Made by a program: the position numbers and the translations under genes
The notes under the pieces: generated by a model
Told to the model about the DNA's origin: nothing
Database searches by the model: none
Seen by the model: the letters and a program-made list of their open reading frames with translations, nothing else
Shown here: positions 1 through 6,074 of the stretch, one piece after another
Numbering within the stretch: the stretch's first letter is position 1
Layout: each line of letters starts with the position of its first letter
Source of the DNA: Bacteroidota bacterium
GTDB taxonomy: Bacteria > Bacteroidota > Bacteroidia > Chitinophagales > LD1
NCBI GenBank assembly: GCA_947457525.1
Contig: CANGXE010000087.1
Location: forward strand, 1-6,711
Length of the DNA stretch: 6,711 bases
Direction: 5' to 3'

Positions 1-3000
1 AATTGGCTGTGCCAAGAGGCGTAATAGGGTTAATAGTAGTAAAACCAACATTACATCCATAAACTAAAGTAAGAGCACTGGCACTCACCGTGTTCACAGT
101 AAAATCAATATCATCTTTGCAAGCACATATACCAGGGGTTGGATTGTAATTAAAATCTCCGAAAGGGCCTAAGACTACAATAGTATCAATAACAGCAGTG
201 TCAGCACAACCATCAGGATTGGTTGCAATTAATGTTACAACATAAGATCCCGGGGTAGTATAAATATGTCCCGGATTTTGAATAGACGATGAAGTACTGT
301 CACCAAAATCCCATAACCAAGTTACATTAAACTGAGATGTATCCGTGTAACTAATCACCGTTGGTGGGTTGGGACATGTAAGAGTATCTGTAGAAACAAA
401 ACCGCCTGCAATAGGGTTAGCGCTAGTTATATTAAATGTGTCTTTTATTGTGCAAACATTATTAGACTTTACTTCTAAATAAACCGGATAAACACCGGAG
501 CCAGGATAACTAAAACATGGAGTGGCTAAAGTTGATTGAGGAGTGTTTGCACCAGGGGAAGACCAATTGTAAGTCAACGCTAAACCGGATGAGCTATTAG
601 AAACACAAGAAACCCCTCCTGCACATAAAAGAGTATCCAAAGTATAACTCAAATTTACTGGAGAAGATACAATCACTGTTTTGGTGATGCTGTCTATACA
701 TCCGACATCATTTGTCACCTTAAACTTCACCGGGTAGCTACCCGGACTTGGGAATACATGGCAAGGGTTTGCAATTGTATCACCAACTATATTTCCATTG
801 TATATCCATTCATATTTTGTGATATTACAAAATCCGTCAGTACTTGTATTTTGAAAACAAATAGGACTGGGGAAGCAAACTGTATCATAACTAAATCCAG
901 CTTTCACACCGCACACATTATAATTTGCAAATAATGTATCAATGCAACCATTAGCTGAAATATTTCTGATAGCTACACACCTAGGCCCAGCAAATGTATT
1001 GTTCAAAATTACTTGATTCCCTGATAGGGGCACCCAAACAATCCCGTTGAAGCAACTACCATCAAAAGCAGTACTTAATATTGATGTAGAAGTATTTACG
1101 ATTGTAATTGGGCTACCAAGACAAACTGAAGACGGATATGAAATACTAGGAGATGAACATGGAGGAGTAATAGTAATAGCCTTTTCATGCTGACATCCGG
1201 TAAGGCTGTTAAACGCGACCAACCTCACCTGACAAGTATCGCAGTTTGGCAATACTAAGTTAGGATTAAATGAAGAACTAGAATCTCCTGTGCAATAGTA
1301 CCACATAGCACTTGTAGCTTGCTTTGATAAATTTACCAGAAGTACTGTATCTGCCGTAGCACAAGATGATGAATCTTTAAAATTGGCTATTGGTGCATTA
1401 ATGACAATATTAAACTTAAAAGTATCCCCAACACAGCTATCTCGATAAGTAACAACTATAGCTTCGAAAGTGCCGATATCTTGATAAAAATAAGGAACTG
1501 TAATACCTTTTTTATTAGAAGAAAAATAGGTAGTCTTTGTACCATCTCCAAAGTCAAAAAAAGCTGATGATACCGAGTCACATAATATGGTAAAAACTAT
1601 AGAATCTTCTTCATAGCATGTAGTGGTAGGAGACGCAGTAACTAAACAAACCGGAGGTACTCTAGCGCAAATTGTATCATTCAAGTACACACTATCAATA
1701 CAACCAGATTGTGTGGTTACAACTAGCTTCACATCATAACAGCCAGGGTTAACAAAACAACGATTTATAGTATCCTTGCAAGCTCCAGAAATATTAGATC
1801 CCGGGAATGACCAACAAACTGAAGCTTTTGTCTCACCTGGCAAGGCAGCATAGTTTGTTGAGTCTCTCAAGTTAACACAAATAGGTGCACAGCCTTTTGA
1901 TGTGGGCAGAAAAACCCTAGGATTAATCCGTCTAACTTTAATGTGTTGACTTTTAGTTAGTGAATTAGTACAACCATTCGTATCCGTAACAAGTAGAGTT
2001 ACATTATAGTTGCCAAATTGATTGTACGTTGGTGATGGATTCTGTAAAGTTGAAGAATTAGGAATTACACCAGGTAGTGTCCAAGTATAATTACAAGTAG
2101 GACAACCTTGTCCAGAAAAATTTACGTTGAATGGTGCGGAGCAAGCAAAAGTGTCATTGACTGTAAAGTTTACATTAGGTCTTTGTTTCAATGTGAAAAC
2201 TTGTTGCGATAACGTAGAGCCACATCCTGAACCAAAAGTGCCCGAAGCTGTAACTGTATAATTACCCAACGCACTAACAGTATAGGTTGCGGTTGGTCCG
2301 GTAGTGGTAGGAAAACCGGTCATAGACCAAGTCAAGTTGGCCAAGCCGGGTGTTGTATTCGTTACTGTAAAGGTTGATGAAGCTCCGGCTGATACACAAG
2401 CTGAAGCAGCAGATGAAGTAAAACTAACATTAGGATTTGACCGTACACAAATGTAATCCCCAATGGAGAGACTATCACTACAACCACCCGGATGTGTAAC
2501 TACCAATTTGATAGAATAACAAAGTGGATTGATGGCAAAAGTATTACTGAAAGTTGAAGAAGATGAAGACTGAGCTAACACACCATTAATATACCAATTA
2601 TAGGTAGAGTTCACATTGTTGGCTGTATTACAAGCAGTAAATGTTACTGGCAATGGTGCTGTGGCGCAGTTACTGGTTGTTGTGTCGGCAGTAAAGCAAG
2701 CCACAGGCTTTGGCACTATCGTTACCGCATTATCATATCTTTTTAATCCTCCACACCCAGCACTATTTATGGCAACAACAGTAATATCGTATTGACCCGG
2801 TGGGCAAGGTGCTGTGTTAAAGTTAATCGGAACAGGATTACTTGGGTTGTTATTTAATGAAACTACGTTACCACACCCGGGTTGTATAACTACGGATGTT
2901 ATCGTACCCGTGCCTGTAGTAATTTGGCTGGTGCCAAAAACTTGTAGTGGCGTACAAGACTCCGTTGGTGCAAAAGTCATGTTGATTGCAGGAGTATCTG

Positions 3001-3274
3001 CCACAACAATATTACACTGTGTAAATGAACAAGTATCTCCACTAACGGTCCGAGAGAATAGAGTCAAACAATAGCACCCTGGATTATTGATGATAAAAGA
3101 AAAGTTGGGGTTTGGGCCGTTAGGTGTAGTGAAAACTGTTGCGCCTCCGCAAGTACGTAATGTCCACCTTCGGAAATTGACAGATGGATCATTTGCATTA
3201 ATTGCACTAGATAACAAAGCATAAGGCCTGCAAGCCAAGGTATCTTTAGCTGTCATACTACAGCTAGGTACCTG
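1..3274 (-). repeat. Tandem PKD/Ig-like protein repeats, 12 complete units plus part of a 13th
   Basis: Each unit ends in a conserved cysteine, usually in the form GCxDS or GCxDT. These anchor cysteines fall at residues 112, 204, 295, 381, 465, 555, 644, 724, 807, 889, 971 and 1053 (codons at 3029, 2753, 2480, 2222, 1970, 1700, 1433, 1193, 944, 698, 452 and 206 on the plus numbering). Unit lengths are therefore 92, 91, 86, 84, 90, 89, 80, 83, 82, 82 and 82 residues. Most units carry a second cysteine some 15 residues after their start, which could pair with the anchor. Only two units keep the textbook FGD motif; the others are degenerate PKD or generic Ig-like folds. At DNA level the units are well diverged, so this is an old array and not a fresh tandem duplication. 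The partial thirteenth unit runs off the window. Confidence 0.8.
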
Positions 3275-3364
3275 CGCATGAGCAGTATTAACATCCAATA
3301 ATTGTGTAGCAATTAGAAAACTTAAAATTCCAAAAGCATGTTTGAAACAGGAGTACATAGGCAT
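1..3364 (-). CDS. Large secreted PKD/Ig-like repeat protein, N-terminal 1121 residues (3' end outside window)
   Basis: The minus-strand frame is open from the ATG at 3364 to the window edge; I read every codon and found no stop. A second in-frame ATG lies at 3358. No further ATG occurs before the upstream in-frame stop near 3413-3415, so one of these two is the start. The protein begins with a signal peptide (residues 1-30, AHA|Q cleavage), followed by about twelve Ig-like beta-sandwich units of 80-92 residues. PKD hallmarks are FDFGDG at residues 603-608 and WDFGDS at 1018-1023, and several units contain PGSYxV or GxYxVxLxVT strands ending in GCxDS/T. About 60 cysteines are present, unusual for a protein this size and consistent with extracellular disulfides. 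Such Bacteroidota proteins are usually exported by the type IX secretion system through a C-terminal sorting domain, which would lie outside the window. A role in surface adhesion or matrix is inferred; no catalytic domain is visible in this part. Confidence 0.9.
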   Translation of the reverse strand, partial: MPMYSCFKHAFGILSFLIATQLLDVNTAHAQVPSCSMTAKDTLACRPYALLSSAINANDPSVNFRRWTLRTCGGATVFTTPNGPNPNFSFIINNPGCYCLTLFSRTVSGDTCSFTQCNIVVADTPAINMTFAPTESCTPLQVFGTSQITTGTGTITSVVIQPGCGNVVSLNNNPSNPVPINFNTAPCPPGQYDITVVAINSAGCGGLKRYDNAVTIVPKPVACFTADTTTSNCATAPLPVTFTACNTANNVNSTYNWYINGVLAQSSSSSTFSNTFAINPLCYSIKLVVTHPGGCSDSLSIGDYICVRSNPNVSFTSSAASACVSAGASSTFTVTNTTPGLANLTWSMTGFPTTTGPTATYTVSALGNYTVTASGTFGSGCGSTLSQQVFTLKQRPNVNFTVNDTFACSAPFNVNFSGQGCPTCNYTWTLPGVIPNSSTLQNPSPTYNQFGNYNVTLLVTDTNGCTNSLTKSQHIKVRRINPRVFLPTSKGCAPICVNLRDSTNYAALPGETKASVCWSFPGSNISGACKDTINRCFVNPGCYDVKLVVTTQSGCIDSVYLNDTICARVPPVCLVTASPTTTCYEEDSIVFTILCDSVSSAFFDFGDGTKTTYFSSNKKGITVPYFYQDIGTFEAIVVTYRDSCVGDTFKFNIVINAPIANFKDSSSCATADTVLLVNLSKQATSAMWYYCTGDSSSSFNPNLVLPNCDTCQVRLVAFNSLTGCQHEKAITITPPCSSPSISYPSSVCLGSPITIVNTSTSILSTAFDGSCFNGIVWVPLSGNQVILNNTFAGPRCVAIRNISANGCIDTLFANYNVCGVKAGFSYDTVCFPSPICFQNTSTDGFCNITKYEWIYNGNIVGDTIANPCHVFPSPGSYPVKFKVTNDVGCIDSITKTVIVSSPVNLSYTLDTLLCAGGVSCVSNSSSGLALTYNWSSPGANTPQSTLATPCFSYPGSGVYPVYLEVKSNNVCTIKDTFNITSANPIAGGFVSTDTLTCPNPPTVISYTDTSQFNVTWLWDFGDSTSSSIQNPGHIYTTPGSYVVTLIATNPDGCADTAVIDTIVVLGPFGDFNYNPTPGICACKDDIDFTVNTVSASALTLVYGCNVGFTTINPITPLGTAN
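3275..3364 (-). other. Sec signal peptide of the PKD protein
   Basis: Residues 1-30 have a short polar N-region containing K8 and H9, a hydrophobic core (FGILSFLIA, residues 11-19, with LL at 22-23) and a small-x-small cleavage site, A28-H29-A30, followed by Q31. There is no lipobox cysteine at the cleavage site, so this looks like signal peptidase I export to the periplasm, followed by outer-membrane secretion, and not a lipoprotein. Starting at the second ATG (3358) would leave the signal intact. Confidence 0.8.
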
Positions 3365-3374
3365 AATCAGAAAT

Positions 3375-3406
3375 GAAAAGTATTTATTTGATTTCAATTT
3401 GCAAAA
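3375..3406 (-). promoter_or_regulatory. Weak candidate promoter for the PKD gene
   Basis: On the minus strand, TTTTG (3402-3406) and TACTTTTC (3375-3382) are separated by 19 bases. This resembles the Bacteroidota primary sigma-factor pattern, TTG then about 19-21 bases then TAnnTTTG, with one mismatch in the -7 box. The implied transcription start would leave only a few bases of leader before the ATG at 3364, which is unusually short, so the call is tentative. No Shine-Dalgarno sequence precedes the ATG, which is normal for the phylum. Confidence 0.15.
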
Positions 3407-3450
3407 CTTTATTCAAGAGGTGTTGATTATTTTTTTCGTTGCACTTGTTT

Positions 3451-3479
3451 TTGACTAATTTGTTAACAAAATAATTTTT
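3451..3479 (+). promoter_or_regulatory. Weak candidate promoter for the peptidase-sirtuin-menCE operon
   Basis: TTG at 3451-3453 and TAATTTTT at 3472-3479 are separated by 18 bases. This approximates the Bacteroidota TTG / TAnnTTTG pattern with one mismatch in the -7 box and slightly short spacing. It would give a leader of roughly 95 bases before the ATG at 3582. In such AT-rich sequence near-matches occur by chance, and TAGATTTA near 3503 is another imperfect -7 candidate but lacks a matching upstream TTG. Confidence 0.2.
3459..3470. promoter_or_regulatory. Perfect 12-bp palindrome in the divergent intergenic region, possible operator
   Basis: TTTGTTAACAAA is exactly self-complementary. 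It lies between the -33-like and -7-like elements proposed for the plus-strand operon and about 95 bases upstream of the minus-strand start, where a dimeric regulator could affect either direction. The region is AT-rich, so a chance palindrome is possible. No second copy is seen in this window. Confidence 0.3.
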
Positions 3480-3480
3480 A

Positions 3481-3533
3481 GTCTGCTAAAATTGCAAGTT
3501 ATTAGATTTAAGAAATTTAGAAAAAAAGCAGAC
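3481..3533 (+). other. Inverted repeat in the putative operon leader
   Basis: GTCTGCT (3481-3487) and AGCAGAC (3527-3533) are exact inverted copies separated by 39 bases. They could close a long-loop stem in the untranslated leader of the plus-strand operon. A smaller competing pair, CTAAA (3486-3490) and TTTAG (3516-3520), overlaps it. The 7-bp arms are short and I recognise no known riboswitch or attenuator, so function is uncertain. The remainder of the 217-bp intergenic region is AT-rich, with no small gene. Confidence 0.2.
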
Positions 3534-3581
3534 CATAAATATTCATTTTATTTTATACAATAACCGAGAATTTTCACAGCT

Positions 3582-4343
3582 ATGAACATAGGTATTTGCA
3601 AACTCAGCATAGTCCCCATCCGAAAAGAGCCAACTCACAGAAGTGAGCAAGTTTCTCAATTATTGTTTGGAGAAAGCTACACCATCATCAATGAAAATCA
3701 ATCTAACTGGGTAGAAATCAGGTGCGCTTGGGATGGATATGAGGGTTGGATAGACACGGCTCAACATACTCCACTGAACGACAACGAACCATCAAACGAA
3801 GGCATTGCATTGGAAACACTTTGTGTAGCATCTTCAAGTTTAAGCAGTATCAGCGTATTAGCCGGCAGCAGCTTACCGAATTTTGATGGATTAAATTTCA
3901 AAATAGGTAAAGAGAAATTTGTTTACAATGGTCAAGCGCTTTTACCGGATACCATCAAGAATACTAATCTCTTAGACAAAATTGCCATGCGCTATCTTCA
4001 TGCCCCTTATTTGTGGGGTGGGCGATCACCAGTTGGAATAGATTGTTCTGGGTTTACCCAAGTTGTTTTTAAGTTTTTAGCCATTGCTTTGAAGCGAGAT
4101 GCCTACCAACAAGCCGAGCAAGGACTAACTCTAAATTTTTTAGAGGAAGCTCATCCCGGGGACTTAGCCTTTTTCAATAATGAAGAAGGTAAGATTACAC
4201 ACGTTGGGATTTTACTCAAAGATAATCGTATCATTCACGCATCAGGCAAAGTCCGTATTGATACGATTGACCATTTTGGTATTTACAATGCTGACCTTAA
4301 AAAATATTCTCATCAGTTAAAAATCATTAAACGCATACTGTGA
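3582..4343 (+). CDS. SH3-domain NlpC/P60 (C40) cysteine peptidase, probably a cell-wall peptide recycling endopeptidase
   Basis: This 253-residue protein has a bacterial SH3-like domain at about residues 1-62 (typical start VPIRKEPTHRSEQVSQLLFGE, and W43/W50 with GYEGWI at 52-57), a linker or second degenerate SH3 region at 75-125, and an NlpC/P60 domain at about 130-253. Catalytic residues are C155 in the DCSGF motif, H207 in THVGI and probably H219 in IIHASG. W145-G146-G147 and the RDAYQQA segment (172-178) are also family hallmarks. The family cleaves the gamma-D-Glu to diamino-acid bond of peptidoglycan stem peptides, as in Bacillus YkfC. There is no signal peptide, so it probably acts in the cytoplasm on recycled muropeptides. 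It is the first gene of the apparent operon, and its TGA overlaps the next start. The ATG at 3582 has no Shine-Dalgarno sequence but yields the expected SH3 N-terminus. The exact bond cleaved is inferred. Confidence 0.9.
   Translation: MNIGICKLSIVPIRKEPTHRSEQVSQLLFGESYTIINENQSNWVEIRCAWDGYEGWIDTAQHTPLNDNEPSNEGIALETLCVASSSLSSISVLAGSSLPNFDGLNFKIGKEKFVYNGQALLPDTIKNTNLLDKIAMRYLHAPYLWGGRSPVGIDCSGFTQVVFKFLAIALKRDAYQQAEQGLTLNFLEEAHPGDLAFFNNEEGKITHVGILLKDNRIIHASGKVRIDTIDHFGIYNADLKKYSHQLKIIKRIL
4340..4343 (+). promoter_or_regulatory. GTGA stop/start overlap coupling peptidase and sirtuin translation
   Basis: The GTG start of the sirtuin (4340-4342) shares two bases with the TGA stop of the peptidase gene (4341-4343). 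This is the GTG counterpart of the common ATGA overlap and suggests that ribosomes finishing the first gene restart on the second. It is also what fixes the sirtuin start, since the conserved nucleotide-binding motif begins only about ten residues later. Confidence 0.7.
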
Positions 4344-5035
4344 GTAACAAGCAGAAAATCGTAGTACTCACAGGAGCAGGAATCAGCGCGGAGAGTGGCA
4401 TCAGCACTTTTCGCGATAGCAATGGTCTTTGGGAAAATCATCGCATCGAAGATGTAGCTTCGCCCGAAGGATGGAAAAAAAACAAATCATTAGTTCTTGA
4501 TTTCTATAACCTTCGCAGAAAACAACTTCTATCCTGCTCGCCTAATGCTGCACACATCGCTTTAGCAAAACTTGAAGAAAAATTTGATGTTTCTATCATT
4601 ACACAAAATGTGGATGATTTGCACGAACGTAGCGGCTCAACCCACGTGCTTCATCTGCATGGCGAACTTCGAAAGGCACAAAGTACGCTCGACCCATCAT
4701 TAGTTTACGATTGGGATAATGACATAACATTAAATGACAAATGTGCGCTTGGGACACAGCTACGTCCATTCATTGTATGGTTTGGTGAAGCCGTACCCAA
4801 AATTGAAGAAGCGATTACATTAGTCCAAACTGCGGATATACTTTTGGTCATCGGTACATCACTAGTTGTTTACCCCGCAGCGGGTCTCACAAACTTCACA
4901 AAACCGTATACAAAAAAATGGTTGATAGACCCTAATGACACCTCACTTCCACCGCAAAACGGATTTGTTCACATAAAAGAGAAAGCAACTATAGGTGTTA
5001 CTCAGCTTGCTAATCAATTATTGAACCATGATTAA
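4340..5035 (+). CDS. Class III sirtuin (CobB/SIRT5-like NAD-dependent protein deacylase) without zinc-binding cysteines
   Basis: This 231-residue protein is a compact sirtuin that removes acyl groups from lysines using NAD+. Visible motifs are GAGISAESGISTFR (12-25), TQNVDDLH (88-95), the catalytic His107 in HLHGE, LRPFIVWFGE (141-150) and GTSL (172-175). Y56 and R59 in FYNLRR, with A40 sixteen residues earlier, match the A-Y-R acyl pocket known in E. coli CobB and human SIRT5, so desuccinylase or demalonylase activity is plausible. The zinc module that normally has four cysteines (here about 110-141) contains only C135, so zinc cannot be held in the usual way. The start is GTG at 4340, giving a GTGA overlap with the stop of the peptidase gene and implying translational coupling. 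No ATG start is available upstream because the preceding gene occupies that DNA. Its 3' end overlaps menC by 8 bp. Its targets are unknown. Confidence 0.92.
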   Translation: MSNKQKIVVLTGAGISAESGISTFRDSNGLWENHRIEDVASPEGWKKNKSLVLDFYNLRRKQLLSCSPNAAHIALAKLEEKFDVSIITQNVDDLHERSGSTHVLHLHGELRKAQSTLDPSLVYDWDNDITLNDKCALGTQLRPFIVWFGEAVPKIEEAITLVQTADILLVIGTSLVVYPAAGLTNFTKPYTKKWLIDPNDTSLPPQNGFVHIKEKATIGVTQLANQLLNHD

Positions 5036-6053
5036 AGCTTCTTATCAAAAAATACAGCTCGAGTTTAAGTCACCGGTGTTGACTACTCGTGGGAGCATGA
5101 AGCATAAAAATGGGTATCTACTTTTTATCACAGACGGGGGAAAAACGGGTGTTGGCGAATGCAGTTATATAGAAGGATTAAGCTTAGATGATTTAGGCCG
5201 CTATACCACTAAACTTGACGAAGTTTGCTACGCCATTGAACATGATAACATCAATGAGATAGACCTGAACAACTACCCTTCTATACGTTTTGGATTGGAA
5301 TGTGCTTGGCTAGATTTTAAACGAGGTGGGGATAGAATCTTTTACTCTAGCGATTTCACTACCGGTAAAAAACAAATAGCCATTAATGGCTTAGTTTGGA
5401 TGGGAAGTGAAAATTTTATGCACCAACAAATTGAAGAAAAATTAAAAGAAGGATTTTCGTGTATCAAACTAAAAGTAGGTGCAATAGATTTCGAACAAGA
5501 GTTAAAATTACTCGCTAGCATTCGAAAAAGATATGATGCAAAATCTATAGAACTTCGACTAGATGCTAACGGAGCATTTTGCGAAGACAATGTTCATAAA
5601 AAATTGGAACAGTTAGCTACTTTTGATATTCATTCTATTGAGCAACCTATCCAACCCGGACAAACAGCACTTCTGCAATCACTTTGCAAAAAACCGATTA
5701 TACCGATTGCCTTAGATGAAGAACTCATTCATCTTTCGCACCAAAACAATTTTGATGAGTTAGGTAAGATTCGACCACAATACATTATCTTAAAACCTAG
5801 TTTAATTGGCGGTTTTGCCGTAGCGGAGAAATGGATTCAACTTGCAGAAAAGCTAAACATTGGTTGGTGGGCAACGAGTGCATTGGAGAGCAATATTGGG
5901 CTTAATGCTATCGCGCAATGGGTTTATCCTTTGGCAGGAAACACCGTCCAAGGACTGGGTACTGGAAGTTTATATACCAACAATATTTCGTCTCCGCTTT
6001 ACATTTCCCATGGCCATCTAGGCTATAATCCAAATCTAAAATGGGACTTGTAA
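5028..6053 (+). CDS. menC: o-Succinylbenzoate synthase (MenC), enolase superfamily
   Basis: This 341-residue cytoplasmic enzyme should dehydrate SHCHC to o-succinylbenzoate in menaquinone synthesis. It has the N-terminal capping domain (about 1-110) and the C-terminal barrel of the enolase superfamily. Visible catalytic residues are K147 and K149 (IKLKVG), the metal ligands D179 (LDANGAF), E205 (IEQP) and D230 (ALDEE), and K256 (ILKPSLIGG). The end of the barrel reads TSALESNIGLNAIAQW (283-298), typical of Bacteroidota MenC, and lacks the DxD motif that holds the dipeptide amino group in L-Ala-D/L-Glu epimerases. That alternative was considered because a YkfC-like peptidase lies two genes upstream. 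The menE-like gene directly downstream supports the MenC call. The ATG at 5028 overlaps the last 8 bp of the sirtuin gene. Many enolase-superfamily members are promiscuous, so a secondary N-acylamino-acid racemase activity is possible. Confidence 0.92.
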   Translation: MIKASYQKIQLEFKSPVLTTRGSMKHKNGYLLFITDGGKTGVGECSYIEGLSLDDLGRYTTKLDEVCYAIEHDNINEIDLNNYPSIRFGLECAWLDFKRGGDRIFYSSDFTTGKKQIAINGLVWMGSENFMHQQIEEKLKEGFSCIKLKVGAIDFEQELKLLASIRKRYDAKSIELRLDANGAFCEDNVHKKLEQLATFDIHSIEQPIQPGQTALLQSLCKKPIIPIALDEELIHLSHQNNFDELGKIRPQYIILKPSLIGGFAVAEKWIQLAEKLNIGWWATSALESNIGLNAIAQWVYPLAGNTVQGLGTGSLYTNNISSPLYISHGHLGYNPNLKWDL

Positions 6054-6074
6054 TTTAGTGCTTACATTTGTCAC

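Noticed and set aside
2814..3074. Open frame of 86 codons on the plus strand
   Set aside because: It lies antisense within the well-supported PKD protein, has no recognisable domain, and its composition reflects the opposite-strand codons.
1..3274. CRISPR-like or DNA-level tandem repeat in the left half
   Set aside because: The regularity is at protein level with diverged DNA; there are no identical direct repeats with spacers.
1..3364. Possible gene-free region, or a frameshifted or degraded gene on the left half
   Set aside because: All minus-strand codons from 3364 to 2 were read and none is a stop; repeat motifs continue in one frame to the edge, so the gene is intact as far as visible.
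3365..3581. Small RNA, riboswitch or small protein gene in the divergent intergenic region
   Set aside because: No recognisable riboswitch core, terminator hairpin with a U-tract, or credible short reading frame was seen; only short inverted repeats in AT-rich sequence.
5342..5590. Open frame of 82 codons on the minus strand
   Set aside because: It is antisense to the barrel domain of menC, including part of the catalytic motif region, and shows no family features.
5028..6053. L-Ala-D/L-Glu epimerase (YkfB-like) identity
   Set aside because: The eighth-strand region reads SALESN without the DxD typical of dipeptide epimerases, and the next gene is menE-like; MenC fits better.
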